From positions 1 through 52,386 of the forward strand of contig NBIV01000406.1 of NCBI GenBank assembly GCA_003194525.1: a DNA stretch of 52,386 nt, in the 5' to 3' direction. The first letter of the stretch is position 1; the number at the start of each line of letters is the position of its first letter. The stretch is from Gracilariopsis chorda. Lineage: Eukaryota; Rhodophyta; Florideophyceae; Gracilariales; Gracilariaceae. The notes under the pieces were generated by a model. The model was given only the letters and a program-made list of their open reading frames with translations. It did not search any database and was not told the origin of the DNA. The position numbers were made by a program, and so were the translations under genes. Positions 36,622 through 47,581 of the stretch are shown here, piece by piece.

Positions 36622-37220
36622 TTAGATGACAATGAATAAACAGAGTTGACAGGCGCCCATTTGACACTCACGCTTGAACTGTGGTACACTTTTGCATACG
36701 ACTTTCACATTTTTGGCTCCCCCGAAAATGAAGTCCCGGTTCCTGTCGGCGTCGTGGGAAGATTCTTCAGAGGTTGAATCATAACCATACGGAAGACGGA
36801 TGACGATGGCAAGGACCTTGTTAGGAAGGCTGACTATGTCAAAGAGCTCGATGTTTGGGCAAGTTGAGCAACGCGGCAAGAAATGTCTGGTCTGGTGTGA
36901 GTGATCCATCCGAGAGACATGAGTCGAGATTTGAATTCAGAGAACGGCGCATCTGGAGGTAGCATGGTAAGCTTGCCGATTTGCTTGCGCTGATGGAGGC
37001 AAAGACCACGGTCTGTAGTGGAAATCTCGAGGCCGGCGAAAACGAAGTTATCGAGGGCCTTGGGCTTGGCCTCAAAGCGTTGTGAGGTTACATCTGTACT
37101 CTTCATGAATTCGTCGCTGCCGCTTAGCATGGAGTCGTCGACATATGTGCCTGCCAGACCGGCGAGTTGGCCATTGATGTGCTTGAAGAAGAGTGATAGA
37201 TCACCAACTGCCTGTGTCAT
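36622..37220 (-). pseudogene. Truncated copia RT remnant (copy 22)
   Basis: Core open; Ser9, Ala23. Confidence 0.87.
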
Positions 37221-37826
37221 GTGCAGGTCGTAAAAACCCCAAACCCCTAAAATCCCCTAAAATCCCCTAAAAACCCCTAAAAACCCCTTAAAACCCTTAG
37301 CGACTCACAAACAGCACGCATTGTGGTCTCGGCACTGCCGACTCGGCAGCGCGCACCTCGCACATCGTTGGCTTCGGCACACATTAACTTCGAATGATGT
37401 CACATCATTTTCCTCGAATTTTCAATATTTTGAACCACTGTGGGAGCCGCAGTGTCACACTGCGTGCATTTTGAACATTCGTGCATCAATAAAGGTCATT
37501 CATCGAGCGTCGTCGACGTTCGCTGTATGACCCCATTTGATCCGAACGCTCGATCAACAGCAATAAAGAGGCAAGCAGCTGTGATGTGGTTGTGTTTCAG
37601 AGCACAGAACTATTTTTAAGTAGTTTGGTGCACTCACATGTACAAGTAGTTTACCAAAAGGTACCTGAAAGGTTTTAAACTTTCAAACAAGTAACATCTA
37701 CTACTTAAAGACAGGCATGTGTCCATCCTAGTCTCTCCCGTCCATCCCAGTCTCTCTCGTCCATCCTTGTCTCTTCCGTCCATCCTAGTCTCTTCATTTT
37801 CTTACATCATTACCATTTTTCGAACA

Positions 37827-38189
37827 ATGACTCGCAGAAACAACGCTAACGCCACGCAAAATGAGAATTCCATTGTCCAACTTCATTCAGATCAAGACAT
37901 CATTGACTATCTTTCGTGCGCCTCTCCAGCGACAAAAGAGAAACTCCGTGAGGAAGCTCAAATATCTCGCAAACCTATAACCGAGAGGCATGTGCGATCA
38001 TTGGTCATCAGCGAAATGGAAACTAATAAGAAGGAAATGGAGAACAAGATTGCCGATGGTATCGAGAACTTTTCAACATCCATCCTCGCGTTTATTGAGG
38101 TCAGACTAAACGATTTGGAAGAACGTCTTCATGCCATAATGAATCGTTCGTTATCGAGCATGCGACAAGGCTGTTTGTGCGATCCGTAA
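37827..38189 (+). CDS. ORF1, 120 aa (copy 23)
   Basis: Full-length, same translation as copy 16. Confidence 0.48.
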   Translation: MTRRNNANATQNENSIVQLHSDQDIIDYLSCASPATKEKLREEAQISRKPITERHVRSLVISEMETNKKEMENKIADGIENFSTSILAFIEVRLNDLEERLHAIMNRSLSSMRQGCLCDP

Positions 38190-38339
38190 ACCTTACCGTG
38201 GTGCAAATTCCAAATCTATGGCCTCCTCTTCATCGCATACTACCTGTGTCTTTTGCGAGATGAAGGTTGGTTGCTTTCGCCATAAGAAATGTTGAACCTT
38301 GGAGATTAGACATGTCATCTGTAGTTGGATGTTTACACG

Positions 38340-38938
38340 TTAGATGACAATGAATAAACAGAGTTGACAGGCGCCCATTTGACACTCACGCTTGAACTGT
38401 GGTACACTTTTGCATACGACTTTCACATTTTTGGCTCCCCCGAAAATGAAGTCCCGGTTCCTGTCGGCGTCGTGGGAAGATTCTTCAGAGGTTGAATCAT
38501 AACCATACGGAAGACGGATGACGATGGCAAGGACCTTGTTAGGAAGGCTGACTATGTCAAAGAGCTCGATGTTTGGGCAAGTTGAGCAACGCGGCAAGAA
38601 ATGTCTGGTCTGGTGTGAGTGATCCATCCGAGAGACATGAGTCGAGATTTGAATTCAGAGAACGGCGCATCTGGAGGTAGCATGGTAAGCTTGCCGATTT
38701 GCTTGCGCTGATGGAGGCAAAGACCACGGTCTGTAGTGGAAATCTCGAGGCCGGCGAAAACGAAGTTATCGAGGGCCTTGGGCTTGGCCTCAAAGCGTTG
38801 TGAGGTTACATCTGTACTCTTCATGAATTCGTCGCTGCCGCTTAGCATGGAGTCGTCGACATATGTGCCTGCCAGACCGGCGAGTTGGCCATTGATGTGC
38901 TTGAAGAAGAGTGATAGATCACCAACTGCCTGTGTCAT
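38340..38938 (-). pseudogene. Truncated copia RT remnant (copy 23)
   Basis: Core open; Ser9, Ala23. Confidence 0.87.
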
Positions 38939-39537
38939 GTGCAGGTCGTAAAAACCCCTAAAATCCCCTAAAAATCCCTAAAAACCCCTAAAAACCCCTT
39001 AAAACCCTTAGCGACTCACAAACAGCACGCATTGTGGTCTCGGCACTGCCGACTCGGCAGCGCGCACCTCGCACATCGTTGGCTTCGGCACACATTAACT
39101 TCGAATGATGTCACATCATTTTCCTCGAATTTTCAATATTTTGAACCACTGTGGGAGCCGCAGTGTCACACTGCGTGCATTTTGAACATTCGTGCATCAA
39201 TAAAGGTCATTCATCGAGCGTCGTCGACGTTCGCTGTATGACCCCATTTGATCCGAACGCTCGATCAACAGCAATAAAGAGGCAAGCAGCTGTGATGTGG
39301 TTGTGTTTCAGAGCACAGAACTATTTTTAAGTAGTTTGGTGCACTCACATGTACAAGTAGTTTACCAAAAGGTACCTGAAAGGTTTTAAACTTTCAAACA
39401 AGTAACATCTACTACTTAAAGACAGGCATGTGTCCATCCTAGTCTCTCCCGTCCATCCCAGTCTCTCTCGTCCATCCTTGTCTCTTCCGTCCATCCTAGT
39501 CTCTTCATTTTCTTACATCATTACCATTTTTCGAACA

Positions 39538-39900
39538 ATGACTCGCAGAAACAACGCTAACGCCACGCAAAATGAGAATTCCATTGTCCAACTTCATTCA
39601 GATCAAGACATCATTGACTATCTTTCGTGCGCCTCTCCAGCGACAAAAGAGAAACTCCGTGAGGAAGCTCAAATATCTCGCAAACCTATAACCGAGAGGC
39701 ATGTGCGATCATTGGTCATCAGCGAAATGGAAACTAATAAGAAGGAAATGGAGAACAAGATTGCCGATGGTATCGAGAACTTTTCAACATCCATCCTCGC
39801 GTTTATTGAGGTCAGACTAAACGATTTGGAAGAACGTCTTCATGCCATAATGAATCGTTCGTTATCGAGCATGCGACAAGGCTGTTTGTGCGATCCGTAA
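39538..39900 (+). CDS. ORF1, 120 aa (copy 24)
   Basis: Full-length, same translation as copy 16. Confidence 0.48.
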   Translation: MTRRNNANATQNENSIVQLHSDQDIIDYLSCASPATKEKLREEAQISRKPITERHVRSLVISEMETNKKEMENKIADGIENFSTSILAFIEVRLNDLEERLHAIMNRSLSSMRQGCLCDP

Positions 39901-40049
39901 ACCTTACCGTGGTGCAAATTCCAAATCTATGGCCTCCTCTTCATCGCATACTACCTGTGTCTTTTGCGAGATGAAGGTTGGTTGCTTTCGCCATAAGAAA
40001 TGTTGAACCTTGGAGATTAGACATGTCATCTGTAGTTGATGTTTACACG

Positions 40050-40648
40050 TTAGATGACAATGAATAAACAGAGTTGACAGGCGCCCATTTGACACTCACG
40101 CTTGAACTGTGGTACACTTTTGCATACGACTTTCACATTTTTGGCTCCCCCGAAAATGAAGTCCCGGTTCCTGTCGGCGTCGTGGGAAGATTCTTCAGAG
40201 GTTGAATCATAACCATACGGAAGACGGATGACGATGGCAAGGACCTTGTTAGGAAGGCTGACTATGTCAAAGAGCTCGATGTTTGGGCAAGTTGAGCAAC
40301 GCGGCAAGAAATGTCTGGTCTGGTGTGAGTGATCCATCCGAGAGACATGAGTCGAGATTTGAATTCAGAGAACGGCGCATCTGGAGGTAGCATGGTAAGC
40401 TTGCCGATTTGCTTGCGCTGATGGAGGCAAAGACCACGGTCTGTAGTGGAAATCTCGAGGCCGGCGAAAACGAAGTTATCGAGGGCCTTGGGCTTGGCCT
40501 CAAAGCGTTGTGAGGTTACATCTGTACTCTTCATGAATTCGTCGCTGCCGCTTAGCATGGAGTCGTCGACATATGTGCCTGCCAGACCGGCGAGTTGGCC
40601 ATTGATGTGCTTGAAGAAGAGTGATAGATCACCAACTGCCTGTGTCAT
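40050..40648 (-). pseudogene. Truncated copia RT remnant (copy 24)
   Basis: Core open; Ser9, Ala23. Confidence 0.87.
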
Positions 40649-41141
40649 GTGCAGGTCGTAAAACCCCTAAAATCCCCTAAAATCCCCTAAAAACCCCTAA
40701 AAAACCCCTTAAAACCCTTAGCGACTCACAAACAGCACGCATTGTGGTCTCGGCACTGCCGACTCGGCAGCGCGCACCTCGCACATCGTTGGCTTCGGCA
40801 CACATTAACTTCGAATGATGTCACATCATTTTCCTCGAATTTTCAATATTTTGAACCACTGTGGGAGCCGCAGTGTCACACTGCGTGCATTTTTGAACAT
40901 TCGTGCATCAATAAAGGTCATTCATCGAGCGTCGTCGACGTTCGCTGTATGACCCCATTTGATCCGAACGCTCGATCAACAGCAATAAAGAGGCAAGCAG
41001 CTGTGATGTGGTTGTGTTTCAGAGCACAGAACTATTTTTAAGTAGTTTGGTGCACTCACATGTACAAGTAGTTTACCAAAAGGTACCTGAAAGGTTTTTA
41101 AACTTTCAAACAAGTAACATCTACTACTTAAAGACAGGCAT

Positions 41142-42847
41142 GTGTCCATCCTAGTCTCTCCCGTCCATCCAGTCTCTCTCGTCCATCCTTGTCTCTTCCG
41201 TCCATCCTAGTCTCTTCATTTTCTTACATCATTACCATTTTTCGAACAATGACTCGCAGAAACAACGCTAACGCCACGCAAAATGAGAATTCCATTGTCC
41301 AACTTCATTCAGATCAAGACATCATTGACTATCTTTCGTGCGCCTCTCCAGCGACAAAAGAGAAACTCCGTGAGGAAGCTCAAATATCTCGCAACCTATA
41401 ACCGAGAGGCATGTGCGATCATTGGTCATCAGCGAAATGGAAACTAATAAGAAGGAAATGGAGAACAAGATTGCCGATGGTATCGAGAACTTTTCAACAT
41501 CCATCCTCGCGTTTATTGAGGTCAGACTAAACGATTTGGAAGAACGTCTTCATGCCATAATGAATCGTTCGTTATCGAGCATGCGACAAGGCTGTTTGTG
41601 CGATCCGTAAACCTTACCGTGGTGCAAATTCCAAATCTATGGCCTCCTCTTCATCGCATACTACCTGTGTCTTTTGCGAGATGAAGGTTGGTTGCTTTCG
41701 CCATAAGAAATGTTGAACCTTGGAGATTAGACATGTCATCTGTAGTTGATGTTTACACGTTAGATGACAATGAATAAACAGAGTTGACAGGCGCCCATTT
41801 GACACTCACGCTTGAACTGTGGTACACTTTTGCATACGACTTTCACATTTTTTGGCTCCCCCGAAATGAAGTCCCGGTTCCTGTCGGCGTCGTGGGAAGA
41901 TTCTTCAGAGGTTGAATCATAACCATACGGAAGACGGATGACGATGGCAAGGACCTTGTTAGGAAGGCTGACTATGTCAAAGAGCTCGATGTTTGGGCAA
42001 GTTGAGCAACGCGGCAAGAAATGTCTGGTCTGGTGTGAGTGATCCATTCGAGAGACATGAGTCGAGATTTGAATTCAGAGAACGGCGCATCTGGAGGTAG
42101 CATGGTAAGCTTGCCGATTTGCTTGCGCTGATGGAGGCAAAGACCACGGTCTGTAGTGGAAATCTCGAGGCCGGCGAAAACGAAGTTATCGAGGGCCTTG
42201 GGCTTGGCCTCAAGCGTTGTGAGGTTACATCTGTACTCTTCATGAATTCGTCGCTGCCGCTTAGCATGGAGTCGTCGACATATGTGCCTGCCAGACCGGC
42301 GAGTTGGCCATTGATGTGCTTGAAGAAGAGTGATAGATCACCAACTGCCTGTGTCATGTGCAGGTCGTAAAAACCCCTAAAATCCCCTAAATCCCCTAAA
42401 AACCCCTAAAAACCCCTTAAAACCCTTAGCGACTCACAAACAGCACGCATTGTGGTCTCGGCACTGCCGACTCGGCAGCGCGCACCTCGCACATCGTTGG
42501 CTTCGGCACACATTAACTTCGAATGATGTCACATCATTTTCCTCGAATTTTCAATATTTTGAACCACTGTGGGAGCCGCAGTGTCACACTGCGTGCATTT
42601 TGAACATTCGTGCATCAATAAAGGTCATTCATCGAGCGTCGTCGACGTTCGCTGTATGACCCCATTTGATCCGAACGCTCGATCAACAGCAATAAAGAGG
42701 CAAGCAGCTGTGATGTGGTTGTGTTTCAGAGCACAGAACTATTTTTAAGTAGTTTGGTGCACTCACATGTACAAGTAGTTTACCAAAAGGTACCTGAAAG
42801 GTTTTAAACTTTCAAACAAGTAACATCTACTACTTAAAGACAGGCAT
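41142..42847. repeat. Array copy 25
   Basis: 1,706 bp. ORF1 is broken by a lost A near 41,394. The RT region has indels near 41,851, 41,866 and 42,212. Confidence 0.96.
41760..42357 (-). pseudogene. Truncated copia RT remnant (copy 25)
   Basis: A lost A near 42,212 breaks the core after residue 49; Ser9, Ala23. Confidence 0.85.
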
Positions 42848-42956
42848 GTGTCCATCCTAGTCTCTCCCGTCCATCCCAGTCTCTCTCGTCCATCCTTGTC
42901 TCTTCCGTCCATCCTAGTCTCTTCATTTTTCTTACATCATTACCATTTTTCGAACA

Positions 42957-43319
42957 ATGACTCGCAGAAACAACGCTAACGCCACGCAAAATGAGAATTC
43001 CATTGTCCAACTTCATTCAGATCAAGACATCATTGACTATCTTTCGTGCGCCTCTCCAGCGACAAAAGAGAAACTCCGTGAGGAAGCTCAAATATCTCGC
43101 AAACCTATAACCGAGAGGCATGTGCGATCATTGGTCATCAGCGAAATGGAAACTAATAAGAAGGAAATGGAGAACAAGATTGCCGATGGTATCGAGAACT
43201 TTTCAACATCCATCCTCGCGTTTATTGAGGTCAGACTAAACGATTTGGAAGAACGTCTTCATGCCATAATGAATCGTTCGTTATCGAGCATGCGACAAGG
43301 CTGTTTGTGCGATCCGTAA
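42957..43319 (+). CDS. ORF1, 120 aa (copy 26)
   Basis: Full-length, same translation as copy 16. An extra T just upstream puts the GTG extension out of frame. The ATG-initiated 120 codons stay open, which supports the ATG as the start. Confidence 0.5.
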   Translation: MTRRNNANATQNENSIVQLHSDQDIIDYLSCASPATKEKLREEAQISRKPITERHVRSLVISEMETNKKEMENKIADGIENFSTSILAFIEVRLNDLEERLHAIMNRSLSSMRQGCLCDP

Positions 43320-43468
43320 ACCTTACCGTGGTGCAAATTCCAAATCTATGGCCTCCTCTTCATCGCATACTACCTGTGTCTTTTGCGAGATGAAGGTTGG
43401 TTGCTTTCGCCATAAGAAATGTTGAACCTTGGAGATTAGACATGTCATCTGTAGTTGATGTTTACACG

Positions 43469-44068
43469 TTAGATGACAATGAATAAACAGAGTTGACAGG
43501 CGCCCATTTGACACTCACGCTTGAACTGTGGTACACTTTTGCATACGACTTTCACATTTTTGGCTCCCCCGAAAATGAAGTCCCGGTTCCTGTCGGCGTC
43601 GTGGGAAGATTCTTCAGAGGTTGAATCATAACCATACGGAAGACGGATGACGATGGCAAGGACCTTGTTAGGAAGGCTGACTATGTCAAAGAGCTCGATG
43701 TTTGGGCAAGTTGAGCAACGCGGCAAGAAATGTCTGGTCTGGTGTGAGTGATCCATCCGAGAGACATGAGTCGAGATTTGAATTCAGAGAACGGCGCATC
43801 TGGAGGTAGCATGGTAAGCTCGCCGATTTGCTTGCGCTGATGGAGGCAAAGACCACGGTCTGTAGTGGAAATCTCGAGGCCGGCAAAAACGAAGTTATCG
43901 AGGGCCTTGGGCTTGGCCTCAAAGCGTTGTGAGGTTACATCTGTACTCTTCATGAATTTCGTCGCTGCCGCTTAGCATGGAGTCGTCGACATATGTGCCT
44001 GCCAGACCGGCGAGTTGGCCACTGATGTGCTTGAAGAAGAGTGATAGATCACCAACTGCCTGTGTCAT
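43469..44068 (-). pseudogene. Truncated copia RT remnant (copy 26)
   Basis: An extra T near 43,959 splits the core. Substitutions near 43,820 (Lys to Glu), 43,885 and 44,022 (Asn to Ser) are private to this copy, as expected for an array-edge unit that escapes homogenisation. Confidence 0.85.
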
Positions 44069-44108
44069 GTGCAGGTCGTAAAAACCCCTAAAATCCCCTA
44101 AAACGCCC

Positions 44109-44330
44109 CTTTTCAAAAATCCTTAAAATCTAATATCTCTATACCTATAGACGTGAAAACCCTTAACGTCAAAACTCTTAATAACTTAAAAACAATCGAA
44201 ATTGTTCGGCATTACGGTATGCTTAACCGTTTCAAAGTTTTGAAAATGTTTTTATTCTCGTGGCCTTTCCCTACATGGTTTAGGTAGTAATTCTTATTCA
44301 TTATCACCTCATAATACTTTTTGTCTTTTC
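44109..44330. other. AT-rich flank of the array, no gene seen
   Basis: The first ~60 bp still look like a decayed tract (CCTTAAAATC, AAAACCCTTAACG). After that the DNA is AT-rich with no long frame and no recognised motif. Confidence 0.6.
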
Positions 44331-44979
44331 CTAATTATTGGCGGGTGTGTACTGCTCGAATGATGCGATGTCATTCTCAATGGCGTTCACCATTTTCTCT
44401 ATATCTTTTTGCCGTTTCCTAATGGTTCTAGAAGTCTTGCGTTATCGGCTTCAAATGGCCGGTCACTTTGAGCCTAAATGCCAGAAAATCTACGTCGGTC
44501 CCGTCCACAACGACTGTTCTGGTGTTTGCATTACCACTTGGTACGTTTTGGGGTGCTCCAGTGCCTGCTGTCGTTGTTGTTGCTGCTAGCATTGCGGCTG
44601 CTGATGCTGCAGCTCCTGCAGATCGCTTGTTTATAAGTCTCTGTGACCGTCTCAATGACACCGTGGCTTCTACGGTACTATGTGTGACTGCATTGGAGCT
44701 TTGCACCTCAATGCATTGCCCCAACTCACACACAGCAGGCACCGGCAATGTCCCTCCAGACAAAGTACTACCGGTACTTGTGGAGTTGCTACTGTGCACT
44801 GCGTTATTCGCTAGGGGTACATTGACTGCCGCGTGTGCAATGGCATGCACAGGCACCTCGACTGTTGCATGGGGTGGCGGAGGAGCTGTGCGTGGAGCAT
44901 TCACTGGAGACACTGAGGGTGAGAGAAAGCTTTGATTTAATGGCTCAGTTCGGAGCGAGTGCGCACTATTCTCAGACAT
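44331..44979 (-). pseudogene. Low-complexity Ala/Thr/Ser/Pro-rich protein with one frameshift
   Basis: An ATG at 44,979 opens 183 minus-strand codons to 44,428. Residues 1-105 are Ser/Pro/Val/Ala-rich. SLRRSQRLINK near 108-118 is a basic patch of the kind seen in retroelement linkers. Residues 120-150 are Ala/Thr/Gly-rich, followed by VDGTDVDFLAFRLKVTGHLKP. Just after the stop another frame continues with a charged, helix-like segment (RKRQKDIEKMVNAIEN) ending in TAG at 44,331, so one indel or a missed intron probably separates the two. The opposite strand is also open for 155 codons, a side effect of biased composition. The family is not recognised; a retroelement Gag-like or hypothetical gene is possible. 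Confidence 0.4.
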
Positions 44980-45216
44980 TGGTTCTTATCTGCGTAACGC
45001 GAATGCTTCAGATCTAACCTATGTGAAGTGCCTAAACATTTTGAGCGGAAACTACAGGTTATTTCAGGACTTCCAATTAAAACAGTTTGCACGGGCTTCA
45101 TGCTCTTAACCCCTGAGTATTTGCAGTTAGAAAAGTATCTCTTATCCCATAAAACCTAATACTCATTAATTACATGAACTAAAAACTCACCATTTTTGCA
45201 CAAAATGCTTTTCTTC
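44980..45216. other. Intergenic, nothing recognised
   Basis: AT-rich spacer between two minus-strand coding traces, and upstream of the 44,979 ATG. No promoter motif can be named with confidence. Confidence 0.5.
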
Positions 45217-45405
45217 CTATTTACATAGAGTAAATAAAACGAATTTTGTATGTTTTAAGTCCCAAATTACTGCCCTTAACAGGTCTCTACATTCTACGTA
45301 TTCTCTGTAGCAATCCATTCCTATGAGAAATCCCTTTACTACACCGTACCACGAAGATAATGTAAAGTACATGAACGTTCTCACCCCTCCGTTTTCATCT
45401 TTCAA
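45217..45405 (-). other. 62-codon open frame at the end of the broken gene
   Basis: It begins only at a TTG, so it is not an independent gene by normal rules. Aromatic-rich (FMYFTLSSWYGVV). It may be the last coding fragment of the broken gene in a shifted frame, or chance. Confidence 0.2.
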
Positions 45406-46102
45406 AGCAACTCACATATTTGGTGCTTGCAAGCCTCCCACTTCCGTCTAATTGCTTTGCTCTTCACCCTCCTTGCGAGAGTGACAGCTTCCTGAACCAT
45501 GTCCAAGAAACCCATCTTTTCTCGTCTGCCACTCGTCCAGCTGAAACGCCCGCCAAGCCCCGTCCCGTAACATGAACGCCTTCTGTTACTCGTGGAATAA
45601 CCTGCGTTGCCCGGTACACGATATCCAAAACCAAAGATTGAAACCCATCCTTTTACGGGACTTTCAACCCGCCCCATCATAAGCGCTAACCCTTTTCTCT
45701 TTCCTCGCATGTCTATTCTTTGAAGGAAAGCTCTCCTCCAGGGCCAACGATCGCCACAGCTTTCTTGCGGGGCTATCGACATCGTTAGCGTCCAAACCAC
45801 TTTCACGCTTCTTCCTTAACAGTTCCCGAAAAGTCCCAGTATGACCCATAACCCCCCTCTTCAGAGGTGGGAATTTTTAGCATCATAGAACCCTTTCGCT
45901 TGAGTGGTAAACTAGGACCTTTCTCTTCGTAAAGGAGGCCCCCTTCCACTTGCGTTTCCTGCGGAGCTTTTGATCCCCACAGCCAAGACGGCACACTGAT
46001 GGCACGGTTCGCATTCTCGTGGTACTTCCTTTCAAGATATTCGAGTCTCCTCAGAACGTCCTTTCGGTATTCCGCAAACGTGTACATTCTTAGCCACCTC
46101 AC
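45402..46102 (-). pseudogene. C-terminal segments after the protease core
   Basis: A frame from 46,102 carries a charged helix-like piece (YRKDVLRRLEYLERKY near 12-27), as often follows a Ulp1 domain, and then a basic segment. The chain continues in frames starting at 45,849 and 45,806. The latter ends at 45,402 after a Lys/Arg-rich helix-like stretch (TLARRVKSKAIRRKWEACK). Confidence 0.35.
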
Positions 46103-46906
46103 TCAACAAAACATCAATCTGTGTAAAGGTACTTCCTTCCAGCTGGGGGAACACGCGAGTGAAAAGCGATACGTAGTATCCCACGTAGAACCCACACTCC
46201 ATATCCTTCTGTGGTCCTATATTCAAATGGTGACTTTGAAATCTTCTTCTCCAAAGACTTTGGTGACGGTCTGGTCCCCCCAGGGTAGCACGCGCTAAGA
46301 TAGTAGAAAATGTTGCCACACGTTTTCCTTGTGGGTCGATATTAGGCCCATGCTGTCCACAAACAGTATACGTGGAATTACTACCGGCATTCCGCAACCG
46401 CAGGCTTCTTCCTGTTCCCATAATGTCACGGCAACCCCTTCAGATTCAATAGAACCACAAGAGGACCAGTGCCTGCTCCGCATATGGGCATGAAACAAAC
46501 CACTGCACCCCAGATTCTCCATGAATGGTCGATGAGAATGGTCCCTCCTTGTTTTACCTTGTCCATGAGATTCTTTGACTTCGCTTTATCCAGAGAGAGA
46601 TTACAGTCCCCACCATCCACATGTCCGGAGTGAGTCAGGTAGAAAACACCCCTTCACGCTCTCGGCTGACCATTTCGTGAGAAAGGATACCGTGAACATA
46701 ACAGAGCGATCTGTGCCCATATGGAAATTGCGGATGGGAGAGATATCTTCTTCACAAAGTGTGACCTTCATCCCTAGCACACCACCCGTAACGACGAGCT
46801 TGATGTCTCCGTTCTCATCACCCGTAATCTTGGTGGCTATATGATTCACAAGCTCTGGCACTGTGAGCTCAGAATTCCCTCCATTCCCATTGAGGGTCGT
46901 CTTCAC
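46032..46906 (-). pseudogene. Ulp1/C48-like protease core, frameshifted
   Basis: Reading leftwards on the minus strand: GTILIDHSWRIWGAVVC places a His at 46,525-46,527; IPRILFVDSMG places an Asp at 46,355-46,357; GPQKDMECGFYVGYY places a Gln at 46,209-46,211 and a Cys at 46,194-46,196. The order His-Asp-Gln-Cys, with the DS(M/L)G and CGFYV contexts, is that of Ulp1-type cysteine proteases. Asp-to-Cys spacing (about 54 codons) fits the family, while His-to-Asp (about 57) is longer than usual and suggests an insert. The three blocks lie in three different frames, so no active enzyme is encoded as the sequence stands. Confidence 0.55.
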
Positions 46907-46966
46907 AAGCGTTGAAACTCGGATTTCATTCTCTAATCAATATTACACACCGCATTTTCTTGCGTT

Positions 46967-47410
46967 TCATTCTTCTTTCATGAGTTTGCCAATGAGTTCA
47001 CCCACTTCTTGAGCAGCAGGGGACGTCGTACAATCCCCCTTCTTCGGTGAATCGCTTGGAGGCGTCTCGGGGCAGTTTCCTTCTTCTGCAGGTAAACCAC
47101 CCGTGCACTCTGGCTTCAAAGTCTCTTTCACGTCAACATCGCGCGTTCTCAATGGTTCAAGATCGCTTGTGTTGCCTTCTTTCCCGATACCGCTCCTGTC
47201 CTTTCCATCTTTGGCCATTGTACGAGCACTTTCTTCATCACGCATTACCTGTTCTCTGCACCTGAGATCCGCGAGCTTCTTTACCTCCCAATCCTCGGGG
47301 GCAGTTCCCTTTTCATTCTCCACACACGAGCCTTTCACAGTGCTCAGATGGGGCCGTGTTACCCATGCTGATAACACCAGAAGGAGGGACATCCACCCCC
47401 ATGTCAGCAT
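46967..47410 (-). pseudogene. Charged linker segment
   Basis: 147 codons, of which about 28-147 are rich in Glu, Lys, Asp, Pro and Thr and look like a disordered linker between the N-terminal part and the protease. The first ~27 residues are hydrophobic in this frame, but the overlapping frame at 47,585-47,313 may be the real one there. Confidence 0.3.
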
Positions 47411-47581
47411 TGCAGCCTGTTCCAGTCCTCACCACATCGCGGAGTGCTGTTTCGTCTGGACAATCGGTTTGGCGGGAGAGAAAGGTCCGCACCACCACCG
47501 CAGATTCTTGTTTCTCATCCGCTATCGAGGCTACCGCATGGAAGGCATGTGAATCGTCAGTATTGTTGCCTGGCTTCTCTT

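Larger units (their letters stand above)
36002..37718. repeat. Array copy 22
   Basis: 1,717 bp. First copy of the right-hand block: Ser9 and Ala23 in the RT core, with AAAATCCCC steps in the tract. Confidence 0.96.
37719..39429. repeat. Array copy 23
   Basis: 1,711 bp. ORF1 is intact. One extra G near 38,327 disturbs only the short frame beyond the RT remnant. Confidence 0.96.
39430..41141. repeat. Array copy 24
   Basis: 1,712 bp. ORF1 and RT core are intact. One extra T near 40,890 lies in the spacer. Confidence 0.96.
1..44108. repeat. Tandem satellite array, about 25.7 copies of a ~1.7-kb composite unit
   Basis: The same unit recurs head to tail from the first base to about 44,108. Using the motif GTGTCCATCC as anchor, copies begin at -7, 1714, 3434, 5145, 6854, 8562, 10274, 11981, 13678, 15396, 17105, 18813, 20529, 22251, 23947, 25674, 27397, 29118, 30836, 32557, 34280, 36002, 37719, 39430, 41142 and 42848, giving periods of 1,696-1,727 bp. 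The window opens inside a copy, so the array continues to the left. Each copy contains a 4 x 19-bp microrepeat, ORF1 on the plus strand, a truncated copia RT on the minus strand, a telomere-like CCCCTAAAA tract and a palindrome-bearing spacer. All copies share one orientation. A subtelomeric satellite spread by unequal exchange, or by rolling-circle amplification, is inferred. Confidence 0.97.
42848..44108. repeat. Array copy 26 (last, ends inside the telomere-like tract)
   Basis: About 1,260 bp. ORF1 is intact. The copy ends after two to three CCCCTAAAA steps, where the sequence changes to AT-rich unrelated DNA. The palindrome spacer is absent. Confidence 0.95.

Noticed and set aside
1..44108. 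CRISPR array
   Set aside because: The units are 1.7 kb and nearly identical along their full length. The 19-bp microrepeats are directly adjacent, with no spacers.
1..44108. Ribosomal, 5S or spliced-leader RNA gene cluster
   Set aside because: No rRNA, 5S or spliced-leader sequence was recognised in the unit on either strand.
44468..44935. Plus-strand 155-codon frame
   Set aside because: Low-complexity mirror of the minus-strand frame. The minus strand has a good ATG start and agrees with the direction of the neighbouring broken gene, though neither is certain.
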